Assembly: GCA_002946415.1 (NCBI GenBank)
Contig: NJPS01000051.1
Span: forward strand, 112,001 to 176,000
From: Rutstroemia sp. NJR-2017a BVV2
Taxonomy: Eukaryota; Ascomycota; Leotiomycetes; Helotiales; Rutstroemiaceae
Length of the DNA stretch: 64,000 nucleotides
Direction: 5' to 3'
Part shown: positions 33,630 through 45,781 of the stretch, piece after piece
Layout of the letters: each line of letters opens with the position of its first letter
Numbering within the stretch: position 1 is the first letter of the stretch
Position numbers and translations under genes: made by a program
The notes under the pieces: model-generated
The model's input: only the letters and a program-made list of their open reading frames with translations
The model's database searches: none
What the model was told of the DNA's origin: nothing

Positions 33630-34552
33630 CTTCGCAGAGATGAATGGGCAGTCAACGGGCAGACTCATCACTTGAGAAGGAAGCGAAGCAAGCAGAACGG
33701 AGGGGGAGGTATATGAAGTGGGGTTCGACTGGCATCTGAAGAGGTTGGATGTAGCTTGCTTCGATATGCCACTGGACACAGCTATATAGAATGGGAATGA
33801 AGATTTGGATTTTTGTCAAAACGCAAAGAACCTACATCTCACACAATCCGTCGGAATGCAAAACGCTGCCATGTCACTTGCAGTCTTTTCCAAGGCCGCA
33901 GCAAGTAATGGCCCCCCAGCTCCACCACACTTATGTGTCTTCACGTTAGCCTGTCAAATAATTTTCGATCCAACCCAATCGATGCCAGTCCTCTTCCCAA
34001 AGATCGAAGTCCTCGAGGAGTGAGCCCGAGCTGAATACCATGGTGAATAGCGGTTGGAGAGGATAGAAACATTGTACGTCCAGTGCTCGTGTGGGCATGT
34101 TGCAATTGGGGATTTGGACGACGCATCATTCTTAGCATCAGCAACGTGCACCTTGCTGATGCGCGAATATAAAGGGTATATCAGAATTTGGCTGAGACAA
34201 TGATATGTTCTATGATCAATTTTGGATTAAATACACGTCGTCGAGTTGTAGAACAATAAAAAAGAGAATATACTGAGGTGAGCTGGCAGCAAGGTCAATC
34301 CAATTGAACAAGCTCGGCAAGGTGACGGAAGAGCTTGGAGCTTCTGTGGAAAAGAATTATAGTCTCACACCTCGCTATTTTAACGGAATAATAGCCTTCG
34401 TTAAGCGAAATACGCTAAGATAATGATAAGCAAAAAAAAAAAGTCTCCTCTAGGCACAATGAAGCAAACGGCAATCGTTGAGGGACATCAATCCTTCTAA
34501 ATTCTGCATTCTCGTATTGTGATACCCATTACCATTTATTACAAACGGCGCA
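33630..34552. other. Divergent intergenic region (NLR-like gene 1 / SDA1)
   Basis: 0.92 kb between start codons pointing apart. No credible exon. An A-rich run (ACAAAAAAAAA type) sits at 34430-34441, about 110 bp before SDA1. Confidence 0.45.
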
Positions 34553-36910
34553 ATGGGTAAAAAGAGAGTTGGCGCATTGGAGAAGGTCGATGCGGATCTG
34601 TAAGCATTATGCCATACCCACTTCACGTTGGCTGTTTCTGATTTCTGCAGTCCCAATTTACAGTACAAGATTCGACGAGATCCAAAGTTAGTAGGCTTCT
34701 ATTCCCCTTTGCAATGCGGCGGATCTTTGTTGACCCTTCATTCCAGATCATATAGCGAAGACTTCCTCAACCAGTATGGCCAATATCAATCGCAAAGAGA
34801 CATCTTCATGTCATCCCCAACCACCGCAACATCGACCGGTATCATATCGTTTCGCGACCTCATCGACTTCGTTGCGCACGTTGCAGACTGCTTCCCCGAG
34901 GATACTGCAGAATTTCCCGAAGATTTGAAGACAATCCTCACCTTACATCATGCCGAACTAGAGAGTGAACTGCGCGAGAAGATCGTAGGTAGCTTGGTTC
35001 TCTTGCGACGAAAAGAGATCATCGATTCAGCCAATCTCCTCAATACTTTATTCCCTATACTGGTAGCCACACCTAGCAAGACGCTACGAACACTTCTCTT
35101 TCAGAAGATATTATCAGATTTACGAACCTCAAATTCGAAGAGTGTCAACCACCGTTTGAACCGAACCATGCAAACAGCCCTTTTCAATCTACTCACATCT
35201 GATCGCACTTCGTCGAAAGGAATTTGGGCGGTTAAAATCACAAGAGAACTGTGGAAGCGACAGATATGGACAGACGCGAAAGCTGTTGAAATCATGAAGG
35301 AGGCTAGTTTAGCTGACGATGAGAAAGTCATCGGGGGTGGAGTGCGGTTCTTCCTCGGTGGAGACAAGGAGAGGGAGGAGCTGGAGGACGAAAGCAGTGA
35401 TGAGGAGGCTGTTGACATTGGAAAGTTGAAGCATCAAATCGGCATCAACAAAAAGTCAAGAAAGAAGGCAAAGACACTGGAAAAAGCAGTTGACAAGGTT
35501 CGGAGAAACGAAAAGAAGAAGAACCAGCCACATCCTCTCAATTTCTCAGCTCTGCATCTCTTGCACGACCCCCAAGGATTCGCAGAAACACTCTTTTCGA
35601 AGCATCTCCAGAACTCCAAGTCAAAGCTCAATCTTGAGCAAAAGCTTATTGTTTTACAATTGGTCTCACGTTTGGTTGGATTGCACAAGCTGACAGTTAT
35701 CTCGTTGTATTCATACTTCACCAAATATCTGACACCGCGACAACCATCGGTCACAACCTTCCTCGCATGTCTTGCCCAGGCAACGCACAACCTGGTACCT
35801 CCGGATGCATTAGAGCCCCTGGTGCAGAAGATTGCCAATGAATTCGTATCAGAAGCATCTGCATCGGAAGTTGCTGCTGCTGGGCTAAATGCTATCCGTG
35901 AGATATGTGTGCGCCAGCCTCTAGCAATGAACGACACCCTTCTTCAAGACTTAGTGATGTACAGGAAAAGTAAAGACAAAGGCACTATGATGGCTGCTAA
36001 GGGTCTGCTATCATTATATCGTGAAGTTGGTGCTGATTTACTTAAAAAGAGGGATAGGGGCAAGACTGCAACAATGGGCTTGAAGAGTGGGAGCATCAAA
36101 GAGAGGCGCTTTGGAGAAGAGGAAGCTGGTGGAATTGAGGGCTTGGAACTACTTGAGCAGTGGAAGGACGAGGAGAGGAAACGAAAACGTATCGAGAGGG
36201 GTTTGCCCGAGGAAGTTGGCTCCGACGAAGAAGAAGATGACGAAGATGATTGGGGTGCATGGGATGTACAATCTGATGCAAGCAGTGATTCGGGTGGCTG
36301 GATTAACGTAGAAAGTGATGCCGAGATCGAGATCAGTGATAGTGAAGACGAAAAGCCTGCTGCAAAGAAGGCAAAACTCGACAAGGCCGACAATGAGGCA
36401 GTGGACAAGGAAGAGGAAAATGCAGACAAAGCCCTGGAGAAGAAGATCTCGACGCTCGCAACAACCAAGATTTTGACACCGGCTGATCTCGCGAAGCTTC
36501 AAGAACTTCGTTTGGAGGCGAGTTTGAACAAAGCAATGGGTCCCAAGTCACAGTCACAACGGCTGAAAGAGCTAGCTTCTCGTCATGCAGATGATCCGTT
36601 GACTGCTGATCAAATCGAAGGATTTTCTAAGTTACGAAAGAGCACCAAGGAGGAGATGATAGCCTTGGCGAGGGAAGGAAAGGGGGATCGCAGTGAACAT
36701 AAGTCGACAAAAGCATTAAGACGCCAGAAGAAGGATGCAGAAGGAAAGAGTACCACCAACAAGGAGAAGGCGAGGAAGAAGAACTTCATGATGACATTAG
36801 GAAAGGCGAAGGTCAAGCAGAAGAGAAGTTTGCAACACACCAGGAGAGTCTTGAAGGGTCACATCGAGCGGAGCAAACGTGGCGGGAAGAGAGGAAATAT
36901 TGGTAATTAA
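34553..36910 (+). CDS. SDA1: SDA1 family 60S ribosome biogenesis protein
   Basis: Nucleolar/nuclear protein needed for pre-60S maturation and export; in yeast, loss also affects actin and G1 progression. Exons 34553-34599, 34651-34686, 34747-36910; 748 residues (yeast Sda1 is similar in size). The start MGKKRVGALEKVDADLPNLQ is assembled over intron 1, and RRDPKSYSEDFLNQYGQYQ over intron 2, both matching the conserved SDA1 N-terminus. The NUC130/3NT-like region follows (FRDLIDFVAHVADCFPED), then the SDA1 core (LRTLLFQKILSDLRTSNSK; RLVGLHKLTVISLYSYF; ATHNLVPPDALEPLVQKI). A Glu/Asp-rich segment (EEVGSDEEEDDEDDWGAWD) precedes a C-terminal basic end (KVKQKRSLQHTRRVLKGHI), typical of nucleolar proteins. 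Exon 2 is only 36 nt. Confidence 0.95.
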
Positions 36911-37264
36911 TCTTTAGACTATAGAGTCGACAAACCCTGGAATAGACATCCGATTGCATTGCATTACTACCTTTTTCTTCTCTTTCTTTCTTCTCGGTTT
37001 TCAAACTTCGGGTTTGTTAAGGTGCGATAGACCTTTTCATAAGGTTTACATGTCTTGGATACCGTAGCTGGACTGCAGCAGGAAAGTACAGCACACATGC
37101 TTCAATAGGCAGTTGCATATGTCCTCAAATGATCTCGCACACTTACTCAACCTAGTCATGCATCTTCAACCAAGGCCGTGCATTGTTTTATCAGACATTT
37201 ATATCAACAGTCTTCAAGCAGTCTCCAAAATAGCTAACATTTACATCTATCCTTCTCTTATACC
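36911..37264. other. Intergenic spacer
   Basis: 354 bp between SDA1 and a hypothetical gene in the same orientation; CT-rich block at 36967-37005, no coding evidence. Confidence 0.4.
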
Positions 37265-38158
37265 ATGGCAGGCATTCCCACAACTCCTTCCTCATCTTCC
37301 TCATCTTCCTCATCTTCCTCATCTTCCTCCACCCAATTTCTATCAACTCCCGAGCATTTAGTGCCGAGCAGAATCACACACTCGGTCTGCTGCAGAAAGA
37401 ATTCGAAGGAGTCATTTAACTCGGACCATAAATCCAGTGGTCAGCCGACCAGCCAGGTCCACGCATTCCAACCCCTGAGACAAATCAGTACACCTAACGA
37501 TCATGATGGTCCCTTGCCTTCTGGTTGTCTTATACCGCGCCTTAGGAAGCACCAGGAGTTTCATCAGCAGCTCCCGATTGATCTCGGCGGATCGGGAATG
37601 GACGGCTTCGGGTATGGGAGCAATGGCGTGTCCCAATTTCGGCTGCGAGATTCTGTATCCGACTATGAGCATTGCAGTGGTTACTGGGAGGTTCGCATGC
37701 CATCTGTTGACTTACAGAATCACACGGAAGACGATAAACTCAAGAATAGAGGAGGAAGTGGCGAAGCCGGTGAGACTGCGGAAATAGTGCAGTTAGATGA
37801 AACACGACATACGACTCGGGCTGGTGGACCGCAGGTAACTCCAAATCGAGTGCAAGGAGACGGAGCAGTGACACCGGTCAAGAGAGCACTGAAGGTATTC
37901 TCAGATACCACCACAACCTCTGACAGAGTCGAGATTCCGGACCACCCTTTAGGCCCCCTTCAAGCTGCCAATCTCGAAACAGACACCATCGAATCATCAG
38001 ACAAAGATAGTGGTTCTGATGCCAACGAAGCGAGCGAATACACCCATCGCGGCACACAGACGGATGCATACCCTAGCACATTCGCTGGACAGATACTAAG
38101 AGAGAATGCTCGGAAGAGGCACGTTGGTTGCGGATTGGGATCAAAACGAGAGGTATGA
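37265..38158 (+). CDS. Hypothetical protein with N-terminal poly-Ser
   Basis: 297-codon uninterrupted frame, ATG 37265. It opens with MAGIPTTP, then about 14 serines encoded by TCATCTTCC repeats (37284-37330). The rest is polar and probably disordered, with RLRKHQEFHQQLPIDLGG in the first half and a charged end (FAGQILRENARKRHVGCG). No domain recognised. Sustained length and coding-like composition outside the repeat support a gene; an intron cannot be excluded. Same strand as SDA1, 354 bp downstream. Confidence 0.55.
   Translation: MAGIPTTPSSSSSSSSSSSSSSTQFLSTPEHLVPSRITHSVCCRKNSKESFNSDHKSSGQPTSQVHAFQPLRQISTPNDHDGPLPSGCLIPRLRKHQEFHQQLPIDLGGSGMDGFGYGSNGVSQFRLRDSVSDYEHCSGYWEVRMPSVDLQNHTEDDKLKNRGGSGEAGETAEIVQLDETRHTTRAGGPQVTPNRVQGDGAVTPVKRALKVFSDTTTTSDRVEIPDHPLGPLQAANLETDTIESSDKDSGSDANEASEYTHRGTQTDAYPSTFAGQILRENARKRHVGCGLGSKREV
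37284..37330 (+). repeat. TCATCTTCC coding microsatellite
   Basis: Five tandem 9-bp units giving poly-serine at the start of the hypothetical gene. In-frame, so variable copy number would be tolerated. Confidence 0.85.
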
Positions 38159-38743
38159 AGGGACAAGGGAGGCTTTTGTTTACTTTTGTAAAGACGTATT
38201 TTTCGGTATCCGGGACATGAGATATTGGATGTTATAAGGGATGACCTTGGACGGTGAGATAAGGAGGCTGCGTCGACGGAGTAGGGGCTAGGGAAAGGAG
38301 ATGAGGAACAGCGAGGTATTGTTTGGTGTCATGTAAGATAAATGGTAGATGATCCGCTTGGGTTAGAGCAATGAAGCCATTTGTATATCGTTCCTCGTCC
38401 ATCTCTCATCAGCGAAGTGTACAATAGATATGCTTTATATCCAGCCAGATAATCCCTACTGGTCATAAAATTAGCGACCCACATGCAGCCTTACAGCGGA
38501 AGGCCTCGCCTAATTGGTCAATTTACCAATTTACCCCGCTAATTGTAGGCAACTCCAGGCAACCTCTACCATCTCAGTCTCTATTGCTATTATAGTCTCT
38601 AGAGTACTAACTAAAATACACCCACTAACTTTGCTCATGACATATAATTCTTCGGTTTCCTCGATTTTGTCGATGTTTTCTTTTTGATACATTTCTTCAT
38701 CACTTGCTTACACTTGAACCGTCTTATCAATCCAATCTTCAGA
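38159..38743. other. Intergenic spacer
   Basis: 585 bp with no credible exon; 38500-38740 is AT/CT-rich and is the probable promoter of the RBR ligase gene. Confidence 0.4.
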
Positions 38744-40304
38744 ATGTCATCCTTCGATTTCACCTCGAACCCAGTCTTTGGATTGACCTTCAAAGAGCAC
38801 GATGCCCGCAAGATGAGACATGTCTTAAAGCATTACGAGAGATTGCCTGCAAATGGAGGGGACCGAATCGCATTATTCTTAGTCATGGTTACTCTGGAAG
38901 CCGATCTCGAGGAGGACGAGGTTCATGCTGTGAAAGACTGGTTAAACAATGGAGGCGATCTTCCCGCGCGGCCGCAGCGTCAAGTCGAGGAGGATCCCGT
39001 GATTGAGCCGATTGTACAACCCGCATCTATGACTTCTTCGACGACTACAACATCCGAGAGCAGCGAGGATACTCACTCGGAAAGGAACGTAGGCGAGACA
39101 GTCCACGATGACTCGGATAGCGAAGGAGAAGACAATGACACGAGTCAGATGATGGAAACGCTCATGGACGTAAATTCCAGACCCAGAAATTCTACTGCAG
39201 ACCACCACTTCGATTTCTCTATGCAAGAGTCGAATAACGACTTCGCCAGCTCCCATGAGCCTGGACAGCCAATCGACAGTGGAGTTGAGTGCAATATTTG
39301 TATGGAGTCTTACCCAAAATCGGAGGTCTATTTCAACATCACCAGATCTTGCGATCACAAGGACTCGAGCACTTGTCGCGGATGCTTAGAGACCTCTATC
39401 AAGACTGTCTTCGAGAACGGAGTGCTTGACTGCATTCAATGTCCTTGGTGCGCGGCAACACTCACTTTCAATGAAATCAAGATACATACATCAAGGGCAA
39501 CCTTTGAACGGCAAGTCTTTCTTGGCACAGTCCTTACCATTCCACATCTTACTAAGTATAAATAGCTATCAATATCTTCGGGAAAACGCCTCCAGACCAG
39601 CGAATTTTATACTATGTCTAGGTCCAAACTGTGGTGGCGGACAAATCCACGATAGCGATAATCCGATGATGACCTGCGAGCGCTGCAGCTTCATAACCTG
39701 CGTTTATCATAAATTACCTTGGCATGCCGGACGATCCTGCGCAGAATTCGACACCGAGGACGAGCAGATTGAGCGTCTAGAGCAGGCAGAAGCTACAGCC
39801 AAGCTTCTTGCGCAAAACTCACAAATCTGTCCCCAGTGCCAACAATGTGTTGTCAGGGATGATGGCTGTGATCACATGCAATGTACGTATTTCCGCATAC
39901 TCCCATTTCCTGATTCAGTTCCGCAACTAACTCCCTACAAAGGCCGCTGCGGAAAAGCCTGGTGTTACCAATGCTCGGTCGATTGGGAGAACATTATTCG
40001 AATGGGCAATAAGGCTCATACTCGAACGTGTCCGAATCATCCCGATCACTTCCGTCTTCGGAAAGATCAGATTGCTGCTCGACAAACACAGTTGACGCAA
40101 CTTGTGCACGGAGGACCAGTGAACGAGATTTTAGAGCAGGCGAGGGCTGCGAGGAATCAAGAGAGGAGAGTTAGCATGAGACCACTCGCTGCGGCGGCTG
40201 CAGAGGCAAGGATGAAGGAGCAAAGTTCAGGGGGTGCGGGGGATACGAAAGTCTTGCTGAAGAGGAAGAGAGTTAATCTGAAGCCCGCTTGGGAGGAGAA
40301 TTGA
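38744..40304 (+). CDS. RING-between-RING (RBR) E3 ubiquitin ligase
   Basis: Cytosolic/nuclear ligase that takes ubiquitin onto its own cysteine before passing it to a substrate. Exons 38744-39510, 39566-39882, 39943-40304; 481 residues. RING1 starts CNICMESYP (C183) and ends CIQCPWC. The IBR spans CLGPNCGGGQIHDSDNPMM to ITCVYHKLPWHAGRSC. RING2 is CPQCQQCVVRDDGCDHMQC then RCGKAWCYQC, where the Cys of GCDHM (C357) sits at the catalytic position known from parkin/HHARI. RING2 is split by intron 2 and completed on splicing. Intron 1 begins GC rather than GT (CG|GCAAGT...TAG); only this junction restores FERYQYLRENAS. The N-terminal 180 residues are acidic and disordered after a short helical part. 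A Lys-rich tail ends the protein. Substrate unknown. Confidence 0.92.
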
Positions 40305-40789
40305 GGAGGGAGTTGCTTGCTTATTGGACTTCAGGAGTATTGGGAATCATTTTGCACGGAGTTAGAAATACCCAGGTCGGAAAACAAGGGGTGAGCTTTT
40401 GGGTAGGAGCGGGTTTTAGGGCGGTGTTAAACTCTAGGATATAGTAGAGCAGATATCACGGAAGGGTCAGATCGATACGGCCTATATGTACATACATCGG
40501 CAATGACATGACCCGAATATTCGAGATTCAGAGATATACTACATTGATACTTCGTAGTCGACCTCTTGGGGGGTTGAACGAATGTCCATAATTTTATGAC
40601 GTAAGGCTGCATGCTTTTATTTAAAAACGATGACACGCTTTTTGGTTGGATTGAAGTGGAGGATATTGTTATATAAAGCAGCTTGTAAGTATTTTTGATA
40701 GATGTTGATCTTGATATTAACATTGAGTTTTAACCAAACTCCTCAACCCAGCTATATAAGATCCGTAGTACTCGTTCAGCACAAGAACA
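40305..40789. other. Intergenic spacer
   Basis: 485 bp between the RBR ligase and the dehydrogenase (same strand). No coding frame recognised; AT-rich just before the dehydrogenase start. Confidence 0.4.
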
Positions 40790-41638
40790 ATGTCTTCCCA
40801 AGGAGCAAAAAACTCAAAAGCAATCCTCATCAGCGGCGGCGCTCGTGGAATCGGCCGCTGTCTCTGCCGCGCATTCCTCGAAAACGGCCACCGCGTCTTC
40901 GTCCTCGACATCGACGAGACAGAACTCACCCACACCACCACCGTGCACCTGAAAGCGCACTCCTCGCGTCTCTCCTCCAGTCTCTGCGACCTCCGCAACA
41001 CAGACGATATCCGCTCCAAGGTCAACCAAGCCGCCGACTTTTTCGGCGGCCGCATCGACGTCCTGATCAACAACGGCGGCATCGCCCACCCGTACTGGAA
41101 AGACGGGAAAACAATGGAAGACCCGGATACGCTCCAGCAATGGCAAGCCTATATCGAAACCAACCTCACTGCCCCTTTCGCTGTAAGCCAGGCCTGTCTC
41201 CCGTATATGAAAGCCCCCAGCGAATCCGCGGCACAAGCCGACGCGCTGGAGAGCTCCGCTGCAGGCCCCTGCATAATCCACATCGGATCGTTCCGCTCGC
41301 AGCAGAGCGATCCGAATCAAGAAGGGTATGCGTCTGCGAAAGCGGGGCTGATGGGACTGATGCACTCGATGGCGATTAGTTGCGCGCCGTTGGGGATTAG
41401 AGTCAATCTTGTGGCGCCGGGACGCATCAAGGTGGCGCATGAGTGTAAGGAGGGGGATGAGAAGGGCAGGGAGTGGAGGGATACGGTGGAGGAGGGGGAT
41501 GTGGAGTTGCATGCTACGAATAGGCCGGGGCGGCCGGAGGATATTGTGCAGGCGGCGGAGTATTTTATGGGGGCGGGGTTTGTGACGGGGCAGGCGCTGG
41601 TGGTGGATGGGGGGGTGACGAAGATGAAGAGTTCATAA
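40790..41638 (+). CDS. Short-chain dehydrogenase/reductase (classical SDR)
   Basis: NAD(P)-dependent oxidoreductase of 282 residues in one exon. The cofactor motif GGARGIG (residues 16-22) is followed by VLDID, with an acidic residue at the end of beta-2, favouring NAD(H). The structural motif is NNGG (94-97). The catalytic set is Ser167 (IGSFRS), Tyr180 and Lys184 (YASAK), with Asn125 (ETNLTAP) completing the tetrad. The C-terminus GFVTGQALVVDGG is the usual SDR end. Codon use is markedly GC-rich compared with neighbours, suggesting high expression or a different history. Substrate cannot be deduced; sugar-alcohol, glucose/ribitol-type and 3-oxoacyl-reductase-type SDRs share this pattern. 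Confidence 0.9.
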   Translation: MSSQGAKNSKAILISGGARGIGRCLCRAFLENGHRVFVLDIDETELTHTTTVHLKAHSSRLSSSLCDLRNTDDIRSKVNQAADFFGGRIDVLINNGGIAHPYWKDGKTMEDPDTLQQWQAYIETNLTAPFAVSQACLPYMKAPSESAAQADALESSAAGPCIIHIGSFRSQQSDPNQEGYASAKAGLMGLMHSMAISCAPLGIRVNLVAPGRIKVAHECKEGDEKGREWRDTVEEGDVELHATNRPGRPEDIVQAAEYFMGAGFVTGQALVVDGGVTKMKSS

Positions 41639-42300
41639 AGTGGGAGCTTTTTAAAGTATTCCAAATGCATTCAAAGTCTTTTCAGTCACTTTCCGATCAT
41701 GGTAAGTATTCGTAGGAGATATAAATTGTGGATGTAAATTGTGAAACGAGAATTAGTTGGACACTCATGTTGCTCGTGTATTTTCTGGTCTTTCTGATGA
41801 ATTTGTTAAAGCACATATTTATCACTGGAGAATGACTACTTCAATGTGCACCAAGGCCGCTAAGTTCTTCGTGTTGATATGTATACAGAGTACAAAAGAT
41901 TGTAAATCATGGTGTTCTGATGTGGAGTTTGCCGATCTGCCCCCTAATCTCGACGGACAACCCGTCTATGGTTATTATATTGGAGAGATATTCTGCCTTC
42001 ACAACAACATGGAGAAAGGCGTCAACTAGGAGGAACCCAATTGAGCAGCTGGCCTATAAGAGCCATCCGGCTCGATGTGATTCTCAAAACTTATATTTTA
42101 TATTTCTAATTCAAGTGGACGTTTATTTACGAAACATCCGCAAGGGATAAAACCAAGAGATGATTCTCTGATACTCTGAAATGCCAAAAACGAAGAGATA
42201 GTTCTCTGATAATGCGGAATGCCAGATCCCTTTTTTAAACAAGCTCCCCGGCTAAACAACCTCAGCCTCAGCACTCTTACCACCTCTCACCATGTGTGCC
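41639..42300. other. Convergent spacer with a 38-bp repeat
   Basis: 660 bp between convergent genes. No gene. A 38-bp imperfect tandem duplication (AAGAGATnnTTCTCTGATA...GAATGCCA) starts near 42155 and 42193; each copy contains the short inverted repeat AGAGA/TCTCT. Confidence 0.5.
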
Positions 42301-44072
42301 CCTTAGCTCACCCCTTTCCTTCCCGACCAAGAAATATCAGTCATAGTAACCAACGCATAAAGCCTCAAAAGTCCATGTGTATACCCAAACAACATCCCTG
42401 GCACAACCCAGCATACATCTTCCGGATTCCTACGCAAATACGACCACGGCTTCAGCAACTTCGAGATGATCAGCAAACACAGCAACCCCAAGTACACTTC
42501 CCGCGTCGCAAACCCGGACTTGTACAAACAGAGAAAAAGCATCGGCTCGTAAAGAATGGAGATATTGAAAAGCAAGGACACGAACATCGCATACGAAGTC
42601 CAAGGATGTCGCTCCCAGCAGACACAATCAATGAACATGGATCTGAGGTTATTGCGCCAAGTGGTGCGAGCCCATCGGAGTAGCTGGCCTGCGAATTTGC
42701 CCCATCCGCCTTGGACGCCGAGCGCTGACTCGATGCAGGCTTCTGGTCTGTTATGAAAGACTGTTTTCCAGCCATGGTTGACCATGTAGCGCGTGACAAA
42801 GTTGTCATCATCTACGTTCATCGGGCCGCGACCCATGAATGTCTCCGACAGGAACAAGTCTTGGAATTTCTTGTTCTGCACAATAGATGTTCTGATCAGG
42901 CCTGTGCGACCGGATATGACGAAGACTCCACCATCGATGTTGTTGGTTGCAGTGCATTCGAAGTTGTGTCGTTCCAGGTAAATGCACGCGAGATAGTTCC
43001 GGAAAGACTGCGAGATTGTTGTTCCACGGTCTCGGATGACACGCTTGACTGAACCCACAAGGCCGACTAGTGGGTCTTCGAATTCTGCGAGGATGCTGTT
43101 GAAGAAGGTAGATGGCCAGCGGGAACTGTCGTCACAGAAGGCGATGATGTTTGTCTTCGCTTGGACAGCGCCGATAATGAACTGATGGCGCTTGGAGCAA
43201 GTTGTGGTTGCTACTGCCTCGATCAAGCCGATTGGCAGTTGGTTTTGCTGTGAAAATTCGTTAATGAATCTGCATGCTGCGATCAGATTATCGGGCCCGG
43301 CTGTGGAGATTATGATTTTGGCAGGTCCATTATCTAGAACGGACTTGATACAGCGGACGAACCCGGCACCGAAGGTACTTATGCTTGGGATTACTACCGT
43401 CACATCGGCACTTGAGACCGTGCGAACTTCAGGAGTCTCTGCAGATACATCGAAAAAATTGTAGGCGACAAAGTGGACGACTATTTTGACGAATTTAAAA
43501 GCAAACAGCGCGGAGAATGCTGCATACCATGGATTTTGACAATAAAAGAGAACTCTGTCTTCCAAGAATCCACGAAGTGGCGTGAATGCCCCTAGAGCCA
43601 CTAAGGCGATCGAGTAGACTGGCTCCCAGTGAAGGATTGCGAAGAGGGTAGCAGCTCCTCCAAGGGGAAACTTTTTGTAATAACATATGGCAGTGAAGAT
43701 CAAACACAATGCTGCAAGTGAGAGAGATCTCATAAAACTATGCGTGGTCGACGTAGTAGCGAACGCAGCCAAGAAGGTATGCACGTTAATTGGAACGACA
43801 TTTCTAACAAGCGATACAGGGAACGATGCAGGTTTAATCACAGTGACCGCGGCAAAGTGGACGGCATTGAGTGATAGCCAGACGAGGAGCCATGAAGTAT
43901 AGGCGACAATCTTCCATGAGGTTGAGCAAATGGCGAATAGGCCGTTGGAAATACTGAGAAGGTCAGTTGTCGAAGTATCCAGGATTGAAATGGTTGGGCT
44001 GTTTTTCAAGAAAGTCCAATAGTTGGACAACATGGTCCGGATGCCGTACTGGATCGTCTCAGGATACGCCAT
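42301..44072 (-). CDS. Processive family-2 glycosyltransferase (polysaccharide synthase type)
   Basis: Integral-membrane GT2 enzyme that would extend a beta-linked polysaccharide from a UDP-sugar; relatives include fungal Cps1-like and hyaluronan/cellulose-synthase-like proteins, important for hyphal surface and growth. Single exon, 589 residues, ATG 44072. N-terminal helices (residues 55-80, 95-135, 150-165, 185-205) precede the catalytic domain starting DVTVVIPSIS. Catalytic features: IIAFCDDSSRW (D314/D315), GPMNVDDDNF (DDD 421-423) and QLLRW (463-467), which is the QxxRW motif of processive enzymes. C-terminal helices follow (YAMFVSLLFNISILYEPML; VYLGLLCLLIISKLL). Acceptor and polymer are unknown. 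No partner gene is adjacent. Confidence 0.88.
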
Positions 44073-45781
44073 GGTTCCAAATTCCAGAAAAGAAGCTGAT
44101 GTGCTTGTACCCTAGATAGATAGTAAAGGAGCAACGGCCAAGGGAATTGGTTCAATCGATTTAACAACTTAAAGATTATAAGTCCAAAGCATGCTGTGTA
44201 TTCAGAGACAATTGAAAGAGAATGTATACCAAAGAACTGCTTGATTCAGAGACAAGGGAAGGAAAGAACAAATGAACAAGACAGAAATAAAATATAGGAA
44301 CAAAGAAAGTGACAAGACCAGTCCAATTCACTGCAATATCTAAAGGAATCGACCTAGATGGCACTGGATGGCACGTTAAATATGAGAGCCTCACCACTTG
44401 GTGGGACGATTGTGGTTATTCAATGTCGAAATTTTCAAAATAAAAACTTCAGATGAAGTCAATAACATTTCTTCGAGGTCATTAATGGTTCGATGGTTTG
44501 GAATTTGGAATTGTCAGGTCTCAACCAAAACTCTTCTTCTGGGGTAATCATCTATTCAAGGTCGTTGCTTGAGATTAGAGATATCTCAATATGTAGACAA
44601 ACACCGTCGAAGATCTAGCGTAGCCGTTATATCGACGGGTAGCTATGTTTTTTTCATGCCATGCGTGGGTCCAACGCAGAGTTTTCTCCCCATTGAGCTA
44701 CCACAAGGAAGAGAAAAGATACTATCAAGTCGCATTCCTCACAAACTTGAATTCACTCGAGTGAAGAGATATCAAGGTGGGGCTCGGGCCAAAGATAACA
44801 TCTTGGTAGATGCTAGGGTATATGAAGATGGAGATCGTTCTGGAGTTGTGTGTGAAAGCCAACAGCCAGGGAAGTTGGGATTTCCCGCTGTATTTTAAAC
44901 CGTCGATGAAGCACATCCAAGTAATTTGCAGATATCAAGTGGTGGAATAGGACACCCTTAAGGTTTAATGTAGATTGGTGGGCAGACTTCTCCAAGGAGA
45001 GGTCCATTCCATGCTCTCAATTTAAGAGTTCGTAGAGCAGCAGGCAATTGTCCAAGGACATGGTTTGGACTGCAGGAATTCAAACCCTTCATGTAAACAG
45101 GTACTAGGTCGCGGAATCGAGGCTCCTCAAAGGCTAGTGACAACCTCTTAGAACTCGACGTCAGATTGAAGCTCCCTGTCTCTAGCGCTCAGACGCTTAG
45201 CTCCGATTCGGCTCGACATCATTAGACTGTCTGCTACGAGTATTAGAAGCCGTGCCGGTATCTTCCACGTAGCTAAGTCTTCTCTACCTGCGGATGGACT
45301 CATTACAATATCCTCGCCATCTGCTACTTGTGTATAGAGTCCGCAGGTTCAGCGATAGAGACAATTCAGCTTTCGCCTCGATTGGGGGAGGTCAGAGATA
45401 TGCGCAAAAATCAATAACTGAGGACCCCACTCAATACTCTCGGTCTCTACTTGCTACAACAAGAAATATCAGAAGGGAGTCGAACTGCTTGCGCCGGCGT
45501 GTATGTCGATGTTGTCGAGCCAGGCATAAAGTGCACTACCTTGCATATTACATCGATAAATGGGACTTTAGAGATAGTTTAAAGACTATGCTAGTTTATC
45601 GTAGCTACGACTACACAAGGTGACTCGATGTGTGGAGTAAGGCGCGTCGATATCAGTTGACTGTGGCGACTCCCACTGGCTCTGCTATCGATCTATCGCG
45701 ATACATCGAGGGCCAGTTCGTAGCCAGTACACCGTACAGGTGGGAGTTCGACTTTGCTGGCCCGCAGCAGCAGACAGAAAT
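44073..45781. other. Gene-free stretch between the glycosyltransferase and NLR-like gene 2
   Basis: 1.7 kb. Both strands have only short frames without recognisable domains or matching splice phases. The frames at 45294-45623 and 45630-45974 (plus) overlap the 3' end of the NLR-like gene or have no family. Might hold decayed sequence; no clear repeat seen. Confidence 0.4.

Noticed and set aside
40814..41512. 232-codon minus-strand frame
   Set aside because: Antisense of the GC-rich SDR gene; the SDR has all catalytic motifs.
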